A stretch of DNA of 64,000 nt. Source: Flemingiibacterium sp045578725 (GTDB lineage Bacteria > Bacillota > Clostridia > Oscillospirales > CAG-272). The notes beneath the pieces are model-generated. The model did not search any database and was not told the DNA's origin. It was given only the letters and a program-made list of their open reading frames with translations. The first letter of the stretch is position 1. Each line of letters opens with the position of its first letter. The stretch lies in contig JAZNKS010000073.1 of NCBI GenBank assembly GCA_045578725.1, positions 1 to 64,000 of the forward strand, read 5' to 3'. Both the position numbers and the translations under genes were made by a program. This document shows, piece after piece, positions 51,449 through 59,413 of the stretch.

Positions 51449-53704
51449 TTACAGATTTCCCGGATTCACATCGGCCGATACCGATGCCTTGAGGGCCGTC
51501 TTTGAGCCGGAGAATTCGTGCATCAGACGGTCAATCAATCCGCGGACACGCTTTGTCACGGCGCATTTGAGAATCAGTCGCATACGATAAACATTGTTCA
51601 CTTTATAGATCGGCGCCTCAAAGGGGCCGAAGAGATAGATTTTCAGATCGGAATATTCGCCGGATAGAAACTCCCGGAGACGCTTGTCAAGCTTCAGCGA
51701 GAGAGCCAGAACATCCTGCTCCGCCTCGCCCGTAATGCCGAGAAGCACGAATTCGCAGAAGGGCGGGAACACCAATTGCCGCCGAAGCTGAATCGCGCTT
51801 TCATAGAAGCCTTCATAATCCTGCGCCGCCGCCAGATTGATCGTTTCGTTATCCGGTGAGCAGGTCTGGATGACAGCACGCCCCGGCTTTTGGGCACGCC
51901 CCGCCCGCCCGATCACCTGAGTCAGAAGCGCAAAGGTGCGCTCGCTCGCCCTAAAATCGTCCAGATAGAGTGCCGCATCCGTATTGATGACGCCGACCAG
52001 CGTGACATCCGGGAAATTGTGGCCCTTTGTCACCATCTGGGTTCCGATCAGGATATCCGCCTCATGCGCCCGGAAGCGGGAGAGAATCGCCTCATGCGAA
52101 AACTTTCCGCCGGTGGCATCGGCATCCATCCGGAGAATCCGCGCCTTGGGATAGAGAGAGGCAAGCTCCTCGGCCACAAGCTGGGTGCCGAAGCCCTTGC
52201 GGCTCAGATGCTCGGAGGCGCATTCGGGACATTGCGCGGGGACCTCCTCGGTGTAGCCGCAGTAATGGCATTTGAGAAAAGCGTGATCCGCTTCCCGATG
52301 ATAGGTCAGCGACACCGAGCAATGGGGGCAGGTGATCGCCTGTCCGCATTTCTGGCAGCTGACAAAATTATTATACCCGCGCCGGCTCACAAACAGAATC
52401 GTCTGCTCCCCGGCGGCGAGATTTTTTTCGATTTCGTCGCGGAGCATTCCGCCGATCGGTGTAATCAGCCCCTTTTGGGCATCCGTGCGCAGATCCGAAA
52501 TCCGCACCTCGGGGAGCACGGCATTGCCGTACCGCTCCTTCAGCGTGATGAGCGAATAAACCCCGCTCTTTGCCTTATAGAAGGATTCCAGCGACGGAGT
52601 TGCCGAGGCCAGGAGCATCAGCGCCCTGTTGTGCGCCGCCCGCCAGCGCGCAATATCCCGCGCGTGGTATTTGGGGTTCATGTCCGACTTGTAGGTATGT
52701 TCCTGCTCTTCATCGATGACAATCAATCCAAGATTGTCAAGAGGAGCAAAGATGGCCGACCGGGTGCCGATCACAACATCGACCTCCCCGGCACGGATCC
52801 GCTTCCATGCATCGGTGCGCTCCCCCTCGGAAAGCCCCGAATGAATGACCGCGACCCGCTCACCGAAATAACCGCAGAACAGATCCACCGTCTGTCCGGT
52901 CAGCGAAATCTCCGGCACCAGCAGAATCACCGATTTCCCCATGGCGATCACGCGGTCGATCAGCGCCTTGATAACGCGGGTCTTGCCGCTTCCGGTCACA
53001 CCGTATAAAAGAGCCGCCCGCGGCTGATCCTCGGCCGCCAGCGCTGCCAGCCGTTCACAGGCATCTGCCTGCTCTTTTGACAGTCGGTTCGGATCCGGAA
53101 TCCGTCCGCGTCCCGCGTAGGGATTACGCCAGACCTCCCGGATCTCCTCGCGGAGAATCCCCTTTTCCGTCAGGCCCTTCAGAGTGGGAAGCGATACATC
53201 CAGCGTCTTGCGCAGCTCACCGAGCGATACCGGCCGGTCGGGATGCTCCCCGAGATAGGCCAGAACCTTCGCCTGCGCGCTGCCCGTGCGGGATGCCTTT
53301 TGTCCGGTCAGCGAATAAAAGCGCTCGATCGGATCCCGTCGGGAATGATAGAGCGAATCGACGGCACCGGCCGGCAGAATCGTCTGTACCGCCTCGCCGG
53401 TGGAGCAGAAGGTCCGCTCCCGCAGAAATGTGCACAGTCCGAGCAGCTCTTCATTCAGCGAGAACCGATCGTCGGCGACCGCCTCCAGCGGCTTTAGTCG
53501 GGAATATTCTGAGGTTGCCTTGACCGAAACCACAATCGCCGTGCGCCGATGGACATTGCCGAAGGAAACCGCCGTCAGTGTTCCCGGATGAACCTGATTC
53601 TGCAGGGCCGGCGGAATGGCATAGTCGAAGCATTGGTCAGCCGAGAACGGGAGCTCCAGAATCCGTACCGATGCGACAGCCGCCAGGAACGGATTACCGG
53701 GCAT
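51449..53704 (-). CDS. priA: Primosomal replication protein N' (PriA helicase)
   Basis: A 751-residue helicase. The N-terminal DNA-binding part is followed by a winged-helix segment. Walker A is GVTGSGKT (235-242) and the DEAH-like box is DEEQEHTYKS (331-340). A double zinc cluster lies between the helicase lobes (CQKCGQAITCPHCS, KCHYCG, CPECAS). It restarts stalled forks. Its start overlaps the rpoZ stop by one base; coaBC, which often stands between rpoZ and priA, is absent. Confidence 0.96.
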   Translation of the reverse strand: MPGNPFLAAVASVRILELPFSADQCFDYAIPPALQNQVHPGTLTAVSFGNVHRRTAIVVSVKATSEYSRLKPLEAVADDRFSLNEELLGLCTFLRERTFCSTGEAVQTILPAGAVDSLYHSRRDPIERFYSLTGQKASRTGSAQAKVLAYLGEHPDRPVSLGELRKTLDVSLPTLKGLTEKGILREEIREVWRNPYAGRGRIPDPNRLSKEQADACERLAALAAEDQPRAALLYGVTGSGKTRVIKALIDRVIAMGKSVILLVPEISLTGQTVDLFCGYFGERVAVIHSGLSEGERTDAWKRIRAGEVDVVIGTRSAIFAPLDNLGLIVIDEEQEHTYKSDMNPKYHARDIARWRAAHNRALMLLASATPSLESFYKAKSGVYSLITLKERYGNAVLPEVRISDLRTDAQKGLITPIGGMLRDEIEKNLAAGEQTILFVSRRGYNNFVSCQKCGQAITCPHCSVSLTYHREADHAFLKCHYCGYTEEVPAQCPECASEHLSRKGFGTQLVAEELASLYPKARILRMDADATGGKFSHEAILSRFRAHEADILIGTQMVTKGHNFPDVTLVGVINTDAALYLDDFRASERTFALLTQVIGRAGRAQKPGRAVIQTCSPDNETINLAAAQDYEGFYESAIQLRRQLVFPPFCEFVLLGITGEAEQDVLALSLKLDKRLREFLSGEYSDLKIYLFGPFEAPIYKVNNVYRMRLILKCAVTKRVRGLIDRLMHEFSGSKTALKASVSADVNPGNL

Positions 53705-53988
53705 CAGTTGTTTTCCCGCAGATTGATGCTGGCGTCGTTGATCTTGTACTCGCCCTGATAGATGCGGTTGATGGCATTTTTAACCGCCTTTTCATCGCGG
53801 ATATCGCGCTTGATCATGGAAGCCAGACTCTTGTCGGTTTCCTTGTTGGCGATCAGCTTTTCGGCCTGCTCGCGCTGATGGACGTATTCATCGGTCACCA
53901 TGCGTGCGCACTTGGCGGTTGCGATGCAGAGAATATAGCGGTTATACTTGTCGTTCTGGCTCAGTTCTTCAACGGAAGGATAAATCAT
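53704..53988 (-). CDS. rpoZ: RNA polymerase omega subunit
   Basis: A 94-residue protein. It starts MIYPSVEELSQNDKYNRYIL and holds the family stretch CIATAKCARMVTDEY, followed by DEKAVKNAINRIYQGEYKI. It aids assembly of RNA polymerase. It is placed between gmk (18-base gap) and priA, as expected. Confidence 0.9.
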   Translation of the reverse strand: MIYPSVEELSQNDKYNRYILCIATAKCARMVTDEYVHQREQAEKLIANKETDKSLASMIKRDIRDEKAVKNAINRIYQGEYKINDASINLRENN

Positions 53989-54006
53989 GATTCGTACCTC
54001 TCTTCA

Positions 54007-54624
54007 TTATTCAGCAAAAAATGTTGTTTCAAAATTTCCCGCCCGTTCGGTGCGGAGCTTTTCCGCCTGCACAATATGGATGATATCGTGCGCGGCGCAC
54101 TCAACGGCATCATCGCCGTTGATTACTATGTAATCGTATTCCTCAAGCTTGGACAGCTCCCATGCAGCCGCCTCCAGCCGCTCGCGGATCACTTCCTCGG
54201 ATACCTTGTCGCCTCGTCCGCGCAGACGCTTCTCCAGCGTGCGGTAATCGGGCGGCGCAATCATCAGCAGAATCGAATCGGGACAGCGCTCCTTGATCTG
54301 GAGAGCTCCCTGCACATCGATTTCGAGAATCACATTCCGGCCGGCGGCAAGATTTTCCCAAACCTCTTTCTTGGGGGTTCCGTAATAATTTCCGCAGTAT
54401 TCGGCATATTCAAGCATCATATCGGCTGAAATCCGCTCGCGGAACTCCTCTTTGGTAATAAAATAGTAATTGATACCGTGCGCCTCGCCCTCGCGCGGTG
54501 CGCGGGTGGTGGCGGAAACCGAAAAGACAAAGCTGTCGTCCAGCTCCATCAGCCGCCGGACAACGGTTCCCTTACCGCTTCCGGAAGGGCCGGAAAGCAC
54601 AATCAGAAGTCCCTGCTCCTTCAT
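54007..54624 (-). CDS. gmk: Guanylate kinase
   Basis: A 205-residue kinase. The P-loop is SGPSGSGKGT (11-20). The GMP-binding lid SATTRAPREGEAHGINYYF and LEYAEYCGNYYGTPK, then VILEIDVQGALQIKE, are full-length family features. It converts GMP to GDP. Its start overlaps the remA stop (ATGA). Confidence 0.97.
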   Translation of the reverse strand: MKEQGLLIVLSGPSGSGKGTVVRRLMELDDSFVFSVSATTRAPREGEAHGINYYFITKEEFRERISADMMLEYAEYCGNYYGTPKKEVWENLAAGRNVILEIDVQGALQIKERCPDSILLMIAPPDYRTLEKRLRGRGDKVSEEVIRERLEAAAWELSKLEEYDYIVINGDDAVECAAHDIIHIVQAEKLRTERAGNFETTFFAE

Positions 54625-54911
54625 CCCAGCGTCTCCTCCTCATTCTCATCCTCGTCACTGCTGTCATCCCGATCGCTGAGGCGGTTGGAGATGGTTTCCG
54701 ACTGGAAGGCCGACAGAATCACGTGCTCGCTGTCGGTGATGATGACGGCGCGGGTGCGCTTGCCGCAGGTGACATCAATGGCGCGTCCGTTATCCTTGGA
54801 ATCCTGGATCAGCCGCTTGATGGGAGCGCTGTCCGGGCTGACGACCGCCACCACGCGCTCGGCGGCGACCATATTGCCAAAGCCTATGTTGATAAATCTC
54901 ATATGAAGCAT
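54621..54911 (-). CDS. remA: Regulator RemA (DUF370) with acidic C-terminal tail
   Basis: A 96-residue protein. The core MRFINIGFGNMVAAERVVAV, SPDSAPIKRLIQDSKD and AVIITDSEHVILSAFQSETI is RemA, a DNA-binding activator of matrix and osmoprotectant genes in Bacillus. The last ~18 residues are strongly acidic (DDSSDEDENEEE), which is not part of the usual short protein. ATG 54911 follows AAAGGA closely; ATG 54902 is the other candidate start. Order yicC-remA-gmk-rpoZ is canonical. Confidence 0.92.
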   Translation of the reverse strand: MLHMRFINIGFGNMVAAERVVAVVSPDSAPIKRLIQDSKDNGRAIDVTCGKRTRAVIITDSEHVILSAFQSETISNRLSDRDDSSDEDENEEETLG

Positions 54912-54927
54912 CCGTTCCTTTCGCGGC

Positions 54928-55821
54928 TTATTCGATATTCTGAATCTGCTCGCGGATTTTTTCCAGTTCGCTCTTGACCTCGACCACCATCGCCGCGATC
55001 TCGGCATTGCTTGCCTTGGAGCCGATGGTATTCGTTTCGCGGTTGATCTCCTGCAGAAGGAAATCCAGCTTGCGGCCAACCGGCTCATCGGAGGCAAGAA
55101 TCGTGCGGAAGGCTTCAAAGTGGCAGGAAAGCCGCACCAGCTCCTCGTCAATTGCCACACGGTCAGCATAAATAGCGCATTCGGTGAGCACCATATTCGG
55201 GTTCAGCTCGGCCATATTGTCAGCCAGCAATCCCTTCAGACGTGTTTCAAACCTGGTGCGGTAGGCGGCGATATCCTCCTCGGAATGCTTTCCGATCTCC
55301 CCGGCCAGCACCTGAATTTTCTCCATCTTGCCGATGATATCATTCTTCAGCCGCTCGCCCTCGGCTTCCCGTACCTTCAGGAAGGCATCGATGGCCTCGT
55401 CCAGCACCGGCCTGATGAGCTCCCAATCCTTTTCGGCATCCTCCTCCGGCTTGCGGATGTTGAAAATGTCCCGATTCTGGGCCACGCTCATAACCGAGAT
55501 GTCATCGGCGAGCCCGAAGGTATCGCGGAGCTTGCGAAGTGCGGTGATATAGCTTTCGGCCAGCGCCTCATCGATATCGATGGTCATACCGACATTTTCG
55601 ACAATCTCCACACCGACCCAGACATCCAGCTTGCCGCGGGAAATGCCTTTTGTCTGCACATATTGGCGGATCCGATCCTCCAAAAAGCTGTACATCCGCG
55701 AAATCTTCACGGTGCAGTCCAGATACCGGTTGTTTACACTCTTTAGTTCTACTGTGATATTTTTTCCGTCTTCGGTGCCGGTCCGGAGGGCGCGGCCGAA
55801 GGCTGTCATACTGCGTACCAT
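54928..55821 (-). CDS. yicC: YicC-family endoribonuclease
   Basis: A 297-residue protein. It starts MVRSMTAFGRALRTG and has the VELKSVNNRYLDCTVKISR block. It ends DFLLQEINRETNTIGSKASN and EKIREQIQNIE. YicC proteins are RNases that act on small RNAs in enteric bacteria; the Clostridial role is unknown. Start 55821 has GGAGAAGGA; a longer in-frame start would run through the promoter. It heads the long minus-strand operon. Confidence 0.93.
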   Translation of the reverse strand: MVRSMTAFGRALRTGTEDGKNITVELKSVNNRYLDCTVKISRMYSFLEDRIRQYVQTKGISRGKLDVWVGVEIVENVGMTIDIDEALAESYITALRKLRDTFGLADDISVMSVAQNRDIFNIRKPEEDAEKDWELIRPVLDEAIDAFLKVREAEGERLKNDIIGKMEKIQVLAGEIGKHSEEDIAAYRTRFETRLKGLLADNMAELNPNMVLTECAIYADRVAIDEELVRLSCHFEAFRTILASDEPVGRKLDFLLQEINRETNTIGSKASNAEIAAMVVEVKSELEKIREQIQNIE

Positions 55822-55861
55822 AATCCTTCTCCCACATACTTCATTTTGGGCATATATATTT

Positions 55862-55890
55862 ATTATACCGCATTTCGCACGATTTGTCAA
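55862..55890 (-). promoter_or_regulatory. Sigma-A promoter of the yicC operon
   Basis: Minus strand: consensus TTGACA (55885-55890) and TATAAT (55862-55867) with a 17-base spacer, 41 bases before the yicC ATG. Confidence 0.92.
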
Positions 55891-55924
55891 TCAAATTATT
55901 CGTGAAACTCATTGACAAATCGTG
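55878..55924. repeat. 14-base perfect inverted repeat over the yicC -35
   Basis: CACGATTTGTCAAT (55878-55891) recurs inverted at 55911-55924, with 19 bases between. The left arm contains the yicC -35 hexamer. The right arm has a TTGACA on the plus strand without a matching -10. This is a candidate operator. Confidence 0.6.
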
Positions 55925-55992
55925 AATTTATGCCTCTCGCCCCCGAAATAACCGCCCGCAGTCAAATCCGGAATTTTTGTCCATATTGCCGC

Positions 55993-56021
55993 TTGACAAC
56001 ACTCGCAAAAAAGGGTATAAT
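55993..56021 (+). promoter_or_regulatory. Sigma-A promoter of the ECF-coaX pair
   Basis: Consensus TTGACA (55993-55998) and TATAAT (56016-56021), 17-base spacer. About 75 bases of leader precede the ATG at 56101. Confidence 0.93.
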
Positions 56022-56028
56022 GTTAGCA

Positions 56029-56086
56029 TCTGCCATCCATCGGCAGAAATAATATTTTGCGCTGTATCCCGCCAAGCGGGAGCGGC
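56029..56086 (+). promoter_or_regulatory. Leader with two small stems before the ECF S-component gene
   Basis: The leader holds CTGCC/GGCAG and CCCGC/GCGGG hairpins before an AGGAGG site. This may be simple structure; I recognise no known riboswitch class. Confidence 0.25.
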
Positions 56087-56100
56087 AGCAGGAGGTTTTT

Positions 56101-56733
56101 ATGAATCCCAAGGCAAAGACCCGAACCGATGTGAAACGGCTCGCCATGATCGCGATGCTCGCAGCCGTCGTTATCGTGCTGCAGGCTGTCGGCTCCGTCA
56201 TCAAGATCGGACCGTTCCCCATCAATCTTGCCCTCACGCCGATCATCATCGGCGCGGCACTTTACGGCTGGAAGGCCGGCGCCATTCTCGGCGCCATCCT
56301 CGGTGCGTACATTTTCTGCGCCGGGCTCTGGATTGACGGCTCCATGATTCCCATGGTGCAGTACAATTTTCCGGCCTCGCTCATTCTCTGCATCGGCAAA
56401 ACAACGGCCGCCGGTGCGCTGGCAGGCGTTCTGTACCGCCTGATCCGCCAGAAAAATGCTTTTCTGGCCACTCTGATCGCCAGCATCGTCACGCCCATCA
56501 CCAACACCGCCATCTATGCCATCGGTATGATGAGCATCTTCAGCGGCTTCCTCGGCGCAGCCGCACAGGCGAAGGGCCACACCAATCCGATTGCGTTTCT
56601 CTTTCTCGTTGTCATCGGTGTGAATTTCATCATCGAATTTCTTCTCAACACAGCGCTTGCGACCGTCATCACCCGCATCATCGCCTATTACAATAAAAAC
56701 ATAGGAAACAAGCGAAATGCTGCTGGCCTGTAA
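56101..56733 (+). CDS. ECF transporter S component (pantothenate-type candidate)
   Basis: A 210-residue hydrophobic protein with about six membrane segments. The start KRLAMIAMLAAVVIVLQAVG and INLALTPIIIGAALYGWKAG, with GAILGAILGAYIF, are typical of S components of energy-coupling-factor vitamin importers. The next gene, overlapping by 17 bases, is a type III pantothenate kinase. Pantothenate (PanT-like) is therefore the likely ligand, an inference from linkage. The shared energising module (EcfAA'T) is not in the window. AGGAGG ribosome site. Confidence 0.82.
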   Translation: MNPKAKTRTDVKRLAMIAMLAAVVIVLQAVGSVIKIGPFPINLALTPIIIGAALYGWKAGAILGAILGAYIFCAGLWIDGSMIPMVQYNFPASLILCIGKTTAAGALAGVLYRLIRQKNAFLATLIASIVTPITNTAIYAIGMMSIFSGFLGAAAQAKGHTNPIAFLFLVVIGVNFIIEFLLNTALATVITRIIAYYNKNIGNKRNAAGL

Positions 56734-57502
56734 CATCGGAAATGGCGAGATCCGGCTCGGCTTTCTGGACAGCGGCCGTCTTCTCGATACCGTTTCCTTC
56801 TCCAACGCACACAAGCGTACCGCCGATGAATACGCCTGCCTGATCCGGGATCTGCTCTCGCTTCGCGGCGTGTCGCCGTGCGATTTTGAGGATGCCATCC
56901 TCGCCTCTGTTGTTCCCGATGTCACCGAAGCGGTGCGGCGGGGAATCCAGCTTCTCTGCGGCGGTCTGCGTCCGCACCTCGTGGGGACGGGAATCCGCAC
57001 CGGGCTGAACATCCTCACCGACGATCCCTCCCAGCTGGGAAGCGATCTTGTCGCCTCCGCAGCCGGCGCGCTTCTGGATTACAAACCGCCGCTGATTCTG
57101 ATCGATTTCGGCACGGCAATCACCTTTTCCGTTCTGGATAAGGATGGCAGCTTCATCGGCTGCTCCATCGCCCCCGGCCTCCGGCTTTCCGCCGAAGCGC
57201 TGAGCAGCGGAGCAAGTCTGCTCCCGCATTACGCCTATGCCGCCCCCAAAAAGTGCATCGGCACCAATACCGTGGAAAGCCTCCGCAGCGGCGGCATTCA
57301 CGGAACGGCCGCCATGGTGGACGGCATGATCGGACGGATTGAGGAGGAGCTGGGCTATCCGGCTTCGTGCATCGCATCCGGCGAGGGCGCGGAGATCGTT
57401 CTTCCCCTATGCCGCCGCAAAATTCTCCGCGACGACACGCTCCTTCTGCGCGGACTCGGCGCGATCTGGGAGCGGAATCGGAAAAAAGCGAAAAAATCAT
57501 AA
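56717..57502 (+). CDS. coaX: Type III pantothenate kinase-like protein with altered N-terminal motif
   Basis: A 261-residue CoaX-type ASKHA-fold protein. Conserved blocks include LASVVPDVTEAV, GSDLVASAAGALL, LILIDFGTAITFSVLD (D130), GCSIAPGLRLSAEAL and TVESLRSGGIHG. The first phosphate motif, normally DxGNTN at residue 6, reads NIGNGE: the acidic residue that helps bind metal is Asn, and Thr-Asn is Gly-Glu. Activity is therefore uncertain. It would phosphorylate pantothenate in CoA synthesis. It overlaps the S-component gene by 17 bases and ends at a terminator. Confidence 0.8.
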   Translation: MLLACNIGNGEIRLGFLDSGRLLDTVSFSNAHKRTADEYACLIRDLLSLRGVSPCDFEDAILASVVPDVTEAVRRGIQLLCGGLRPHLVGTGIRTGLNILTDDPSQLGSDLVASAAGALLDYKPPLILIDFGTAITFSVLDKDGSFIGCSIAPGLRLSAEALSSGASLLPHYAYAAPKKCIGTNTVESLRSGGIHGTAAMVDGMIGRIEEELGYPASCIASGEGAEIVLPLCRRKILRDDTLLLRGLGAIWERNRKKAKKS

Positions 57503-57508
57503 TCCGAA

Positions 57509-57536
57509 AATCCTGCAGGTGCTGATCTGCAGGATT
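57509..57536 (+). terminator. Terminator of coaX
   Basis: AATCCTGCAG (57509-57518) pairs with CTGCAGGATT (57527-57536), followed by TTTTT. Confidence 0.9.
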
Positions 57537-57621
57537 TTTTTGGATTTTCATCAGTAAATATCCGTATTTTTATGCAGTATTCCGTTTGGCCGTATCCTCT
57601 TGTCTCCCCTCTGTGGATTGT

Positions 57622-57834
57622 GTCTATGATTTCAGCGATCGCTACGGCTTTGGCGTCGAAGTCAACTGGATGCCCAACAGCTTCTTCTATTCCAGCGCCA
57701 TCTCGCTGGTCGAGCTGAACGAGGACGGCGACATGGAGCTGGCCTTCGGCGGCGAACGAACGGTACGCCTGCCGGAGATCTTCGCCAAGGCGGAAATCGA
57801 TGCTTTCTCCCAAGCATTGCAGGTACTCGAATAA
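57622..57834 (+). pseudogene. Remnant of a sugar-binding lipoprotein gene
   Basis: About 70 codons match the middle of the intact binding protein at 57952: VYDFSDRYGFGVEVNW and NSFFYSSAISL against VYDYSDRYGFGVESNW and NSFFYSSGIHL, then GGERTVRLPEIF against GGERTLRLVELF. The DNA is similar as well. After that the frame jumps to EIDAFSQALQVLE and a stop, which resembles the C-terminal end of the family (EIETFIKSVQE). No signal peptide or start with a ribosome site is present. An internal deletion has probably fused the middle to the end of a third copy. The surrounding 57537-57621 holds nothing I can identify. Confidence 0.78.
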
Positions 57835-57844
57835 GCAGCACCCG

Positions 57845-57869
57845 GCAGGCCGCAAGGCCTGCTTTTTTT
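57845..57869 (+). terminator. Terminator after the binding-protein remnant
   Basis: GCAGGCC (57845-57851) pairs with GGCCTGC (57856-57862) around GCAA, followed by seven T. It survives from the old gene end. Confidence 0.88.
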
Positions 57870-57888
57870 CGACTTCGGGCTTTTGTGC

Positions 57889-57916
57889 TTGACTTTTCAC
57901 AATTTCGTGATATAAT
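57889..57916 (+). promoter_or_regulatory. Sigma-A promoter of the third binding-protein gene
   Basis: TTGACT (57889-57894) and TATAAT (57911-57916), 16-base spacer, 35 bases before the ATG at 57952. Confidence 0.82.
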
Positions 57917-57951
57917 AGATCTGTAAAGCCAAATACATCAGGAGGTTTCTC

Positions 57952-59394
57952 ATGAAAAAGCGTCTTCTCAGCACATGGCTCCTCATGGCCATGCTCGTAT
58001 CCTGCGGCACCGCTGCCCCGTCCGGCAGCGACACTGAAAATCCTTCCCCCACTCCCGAAGATACTACAGCCGGCGAGGAACGTCCCACCCACGGCATTGA
58101 TGTCTGCGATTACGAAGGCGAGCCCTTTCACATTCTCGCACCCGAATGGGGTCTTTACATCAACTACTTCTTTGCCGATGAGCAGACAGGCGAAACCATG
58201 AACGATGCCATCTATGAGCGCACAACGCGGGTGGAGGAGCATCTCGGAATCGATATCACCTATGCGTGCGAGGGAACCATCAACGATATCCCCGGCGCGG
58301 TCCGGACCGCGGTGACATCCGGCGACGATCCCTATCAGCTGGTGCTGACCCACTGCATCTACGGTCTGGGCGGCATGGTAACCGACAGCCTGCTGTATGA
58401 CTGGAATCAGATCCCCTATGCGGATCTTGACCGGGAATACTGGAATCAGCAATGCAATGAAAATCTGTCGATCGACGGCAAGCAATATTATGCGGTTTCC
58501 GACTATATGCTGGCGGATCCCAATGCCATTCTCTTCAGCAAGGACATGATCACCGATTTCAGCCTGGAGAATCCTTACGAGCTCGTCCGTGACGGCAGCT
58601 GGACGCTGGAGAAAATGTTCACCATGGCATCCAAGGTTTCCTCGGATCTGAACGGCGACAGCGTCTACGATTACAGCGACCGCTATGGCTTCGGCGTGGA
58701 ATCCAACTGGAAGCTGAACAGCTTCTTCTATTCCAGCGGCATTCATCTGGCCCAAAAGAACAGCGACGGCATTCCGGAGCTTACCGTCGGCGGCGAGCGC
58801 ACCCTTCGCCTTGTGGAGCTCTTTGATAAGATCATCAACGGCTCCAACGATGCCGTTACCTGGGTCATGGGCGCCCCGGAAGAAGAGTCCGTCATGATTC
58901 CGACCGGCCGCGTACTCTTCCAGATGGAAGCGCTCAATGCCCTGCGCAACTACCGCGACTGTGATGTTGAATTCGGTATTCTCCCCTATCCGAAGCTGGA
59001 TGAATCGCAGGAAACCTATGTAACCAATGACTGGAGCGGTCTGATGTGCGTACCGGTCACGGTCCAGAATCCGGAACTGATCGGCAAGGCCTGCGAGCTT
59101 CTGGCTTATCACAGCGGGGATACCACGATCCCCGCCTACTACGATCTGGTTCTGGGCGAAAAGCTTTCCCGTGATGAGGATTCCAAGGAAATGCTGAAGC
59201 TGATCTATAGCAATATTACCTACGATGCCGGTGTCAACTATGTCGGATTTGAGGCCAACATGATGGCTCTGTTCTATACCCTTCAGCGACTGGTTGTCCG
59301 GGACGGAAGTGCCAACTTCGCCTCCTGGTACGATACCTACGGTCCCGGCGCCGAATCCGAAATCGAAACCTTCATTAAATCCGTACAGGAATAA
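57952..59394 (+). CDS. Sugar ABC transporter substrate-binding lipoprotein
   Basis: A 480-residue lipoprotein with Leu-Val-Ser-Cys lipobox (Cys18) and a Ser/Pro/Thr/Glu linker to about residue 45. It shows the landmarks of its paralogues at 1 and 19794: TGETMNDAIYERTTRVEEHL, LVRDGSWTLEKMF and ILPYPKLDESQETY. It should bind a sugar ligand for an ABC importer. No permease gene follows; the next gene is a NodB-like protein 19 bases on. AGGAGG ribosome site and its own promoter. A deleted relative lies just upstream, so the gene has been duplicated here. Confidence 0.86.
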   Translation: MKKRLLSTWLLMAMLVSCGTAAPSGSDTENPSPTPEDTTAGEERPTHGIDVCDYEGEPFHILAPEWGLYINYFFADEQTGETMNDAIYERTTRVEEHLGIDITYACEGTINDIPGAVRTAVTSGDDPYQLVLTHCIYGLGGMVTDSLLYDWNQIPYADLDREYWNQQCNENLSIDGKQYYAVSDYMLADPNAILFSKDMITDFSLENPYELVRDGSWTLEKMFTMASKVSSDLNGDSVYDYSDRYGFGVESNWKLNSFFYSSGIHLAQKNSDGIPELTVGGERTLRLVELFDKIINGSNDAVTWVMGAPEEESVMIPTGRVLFQMEALNALRNYRDCDVEFGILPYPKLDESQETYVTNDWSGLMCVPVTVQNPELIGKACELLAYHSGDTTIPAYYDLVLGEKLSRDEDSKEMLKLIYSNITYDAGVNYVGFEANMMALFYTLQRLVVRDGSANFASWYDTYGPGAESEIETFIKSVQE

Positions 59395-59413
59395 AAACGA
59401 AAGGATAATTGTT

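Noticed and set aside
56029..56100. A possible vitamin riboswitch upstream of the ECF S component.
   Set aside because: The leader is only about 75 bases with two tiny stems and shows no conserved core of THF, TPP, FMN or other known classes.
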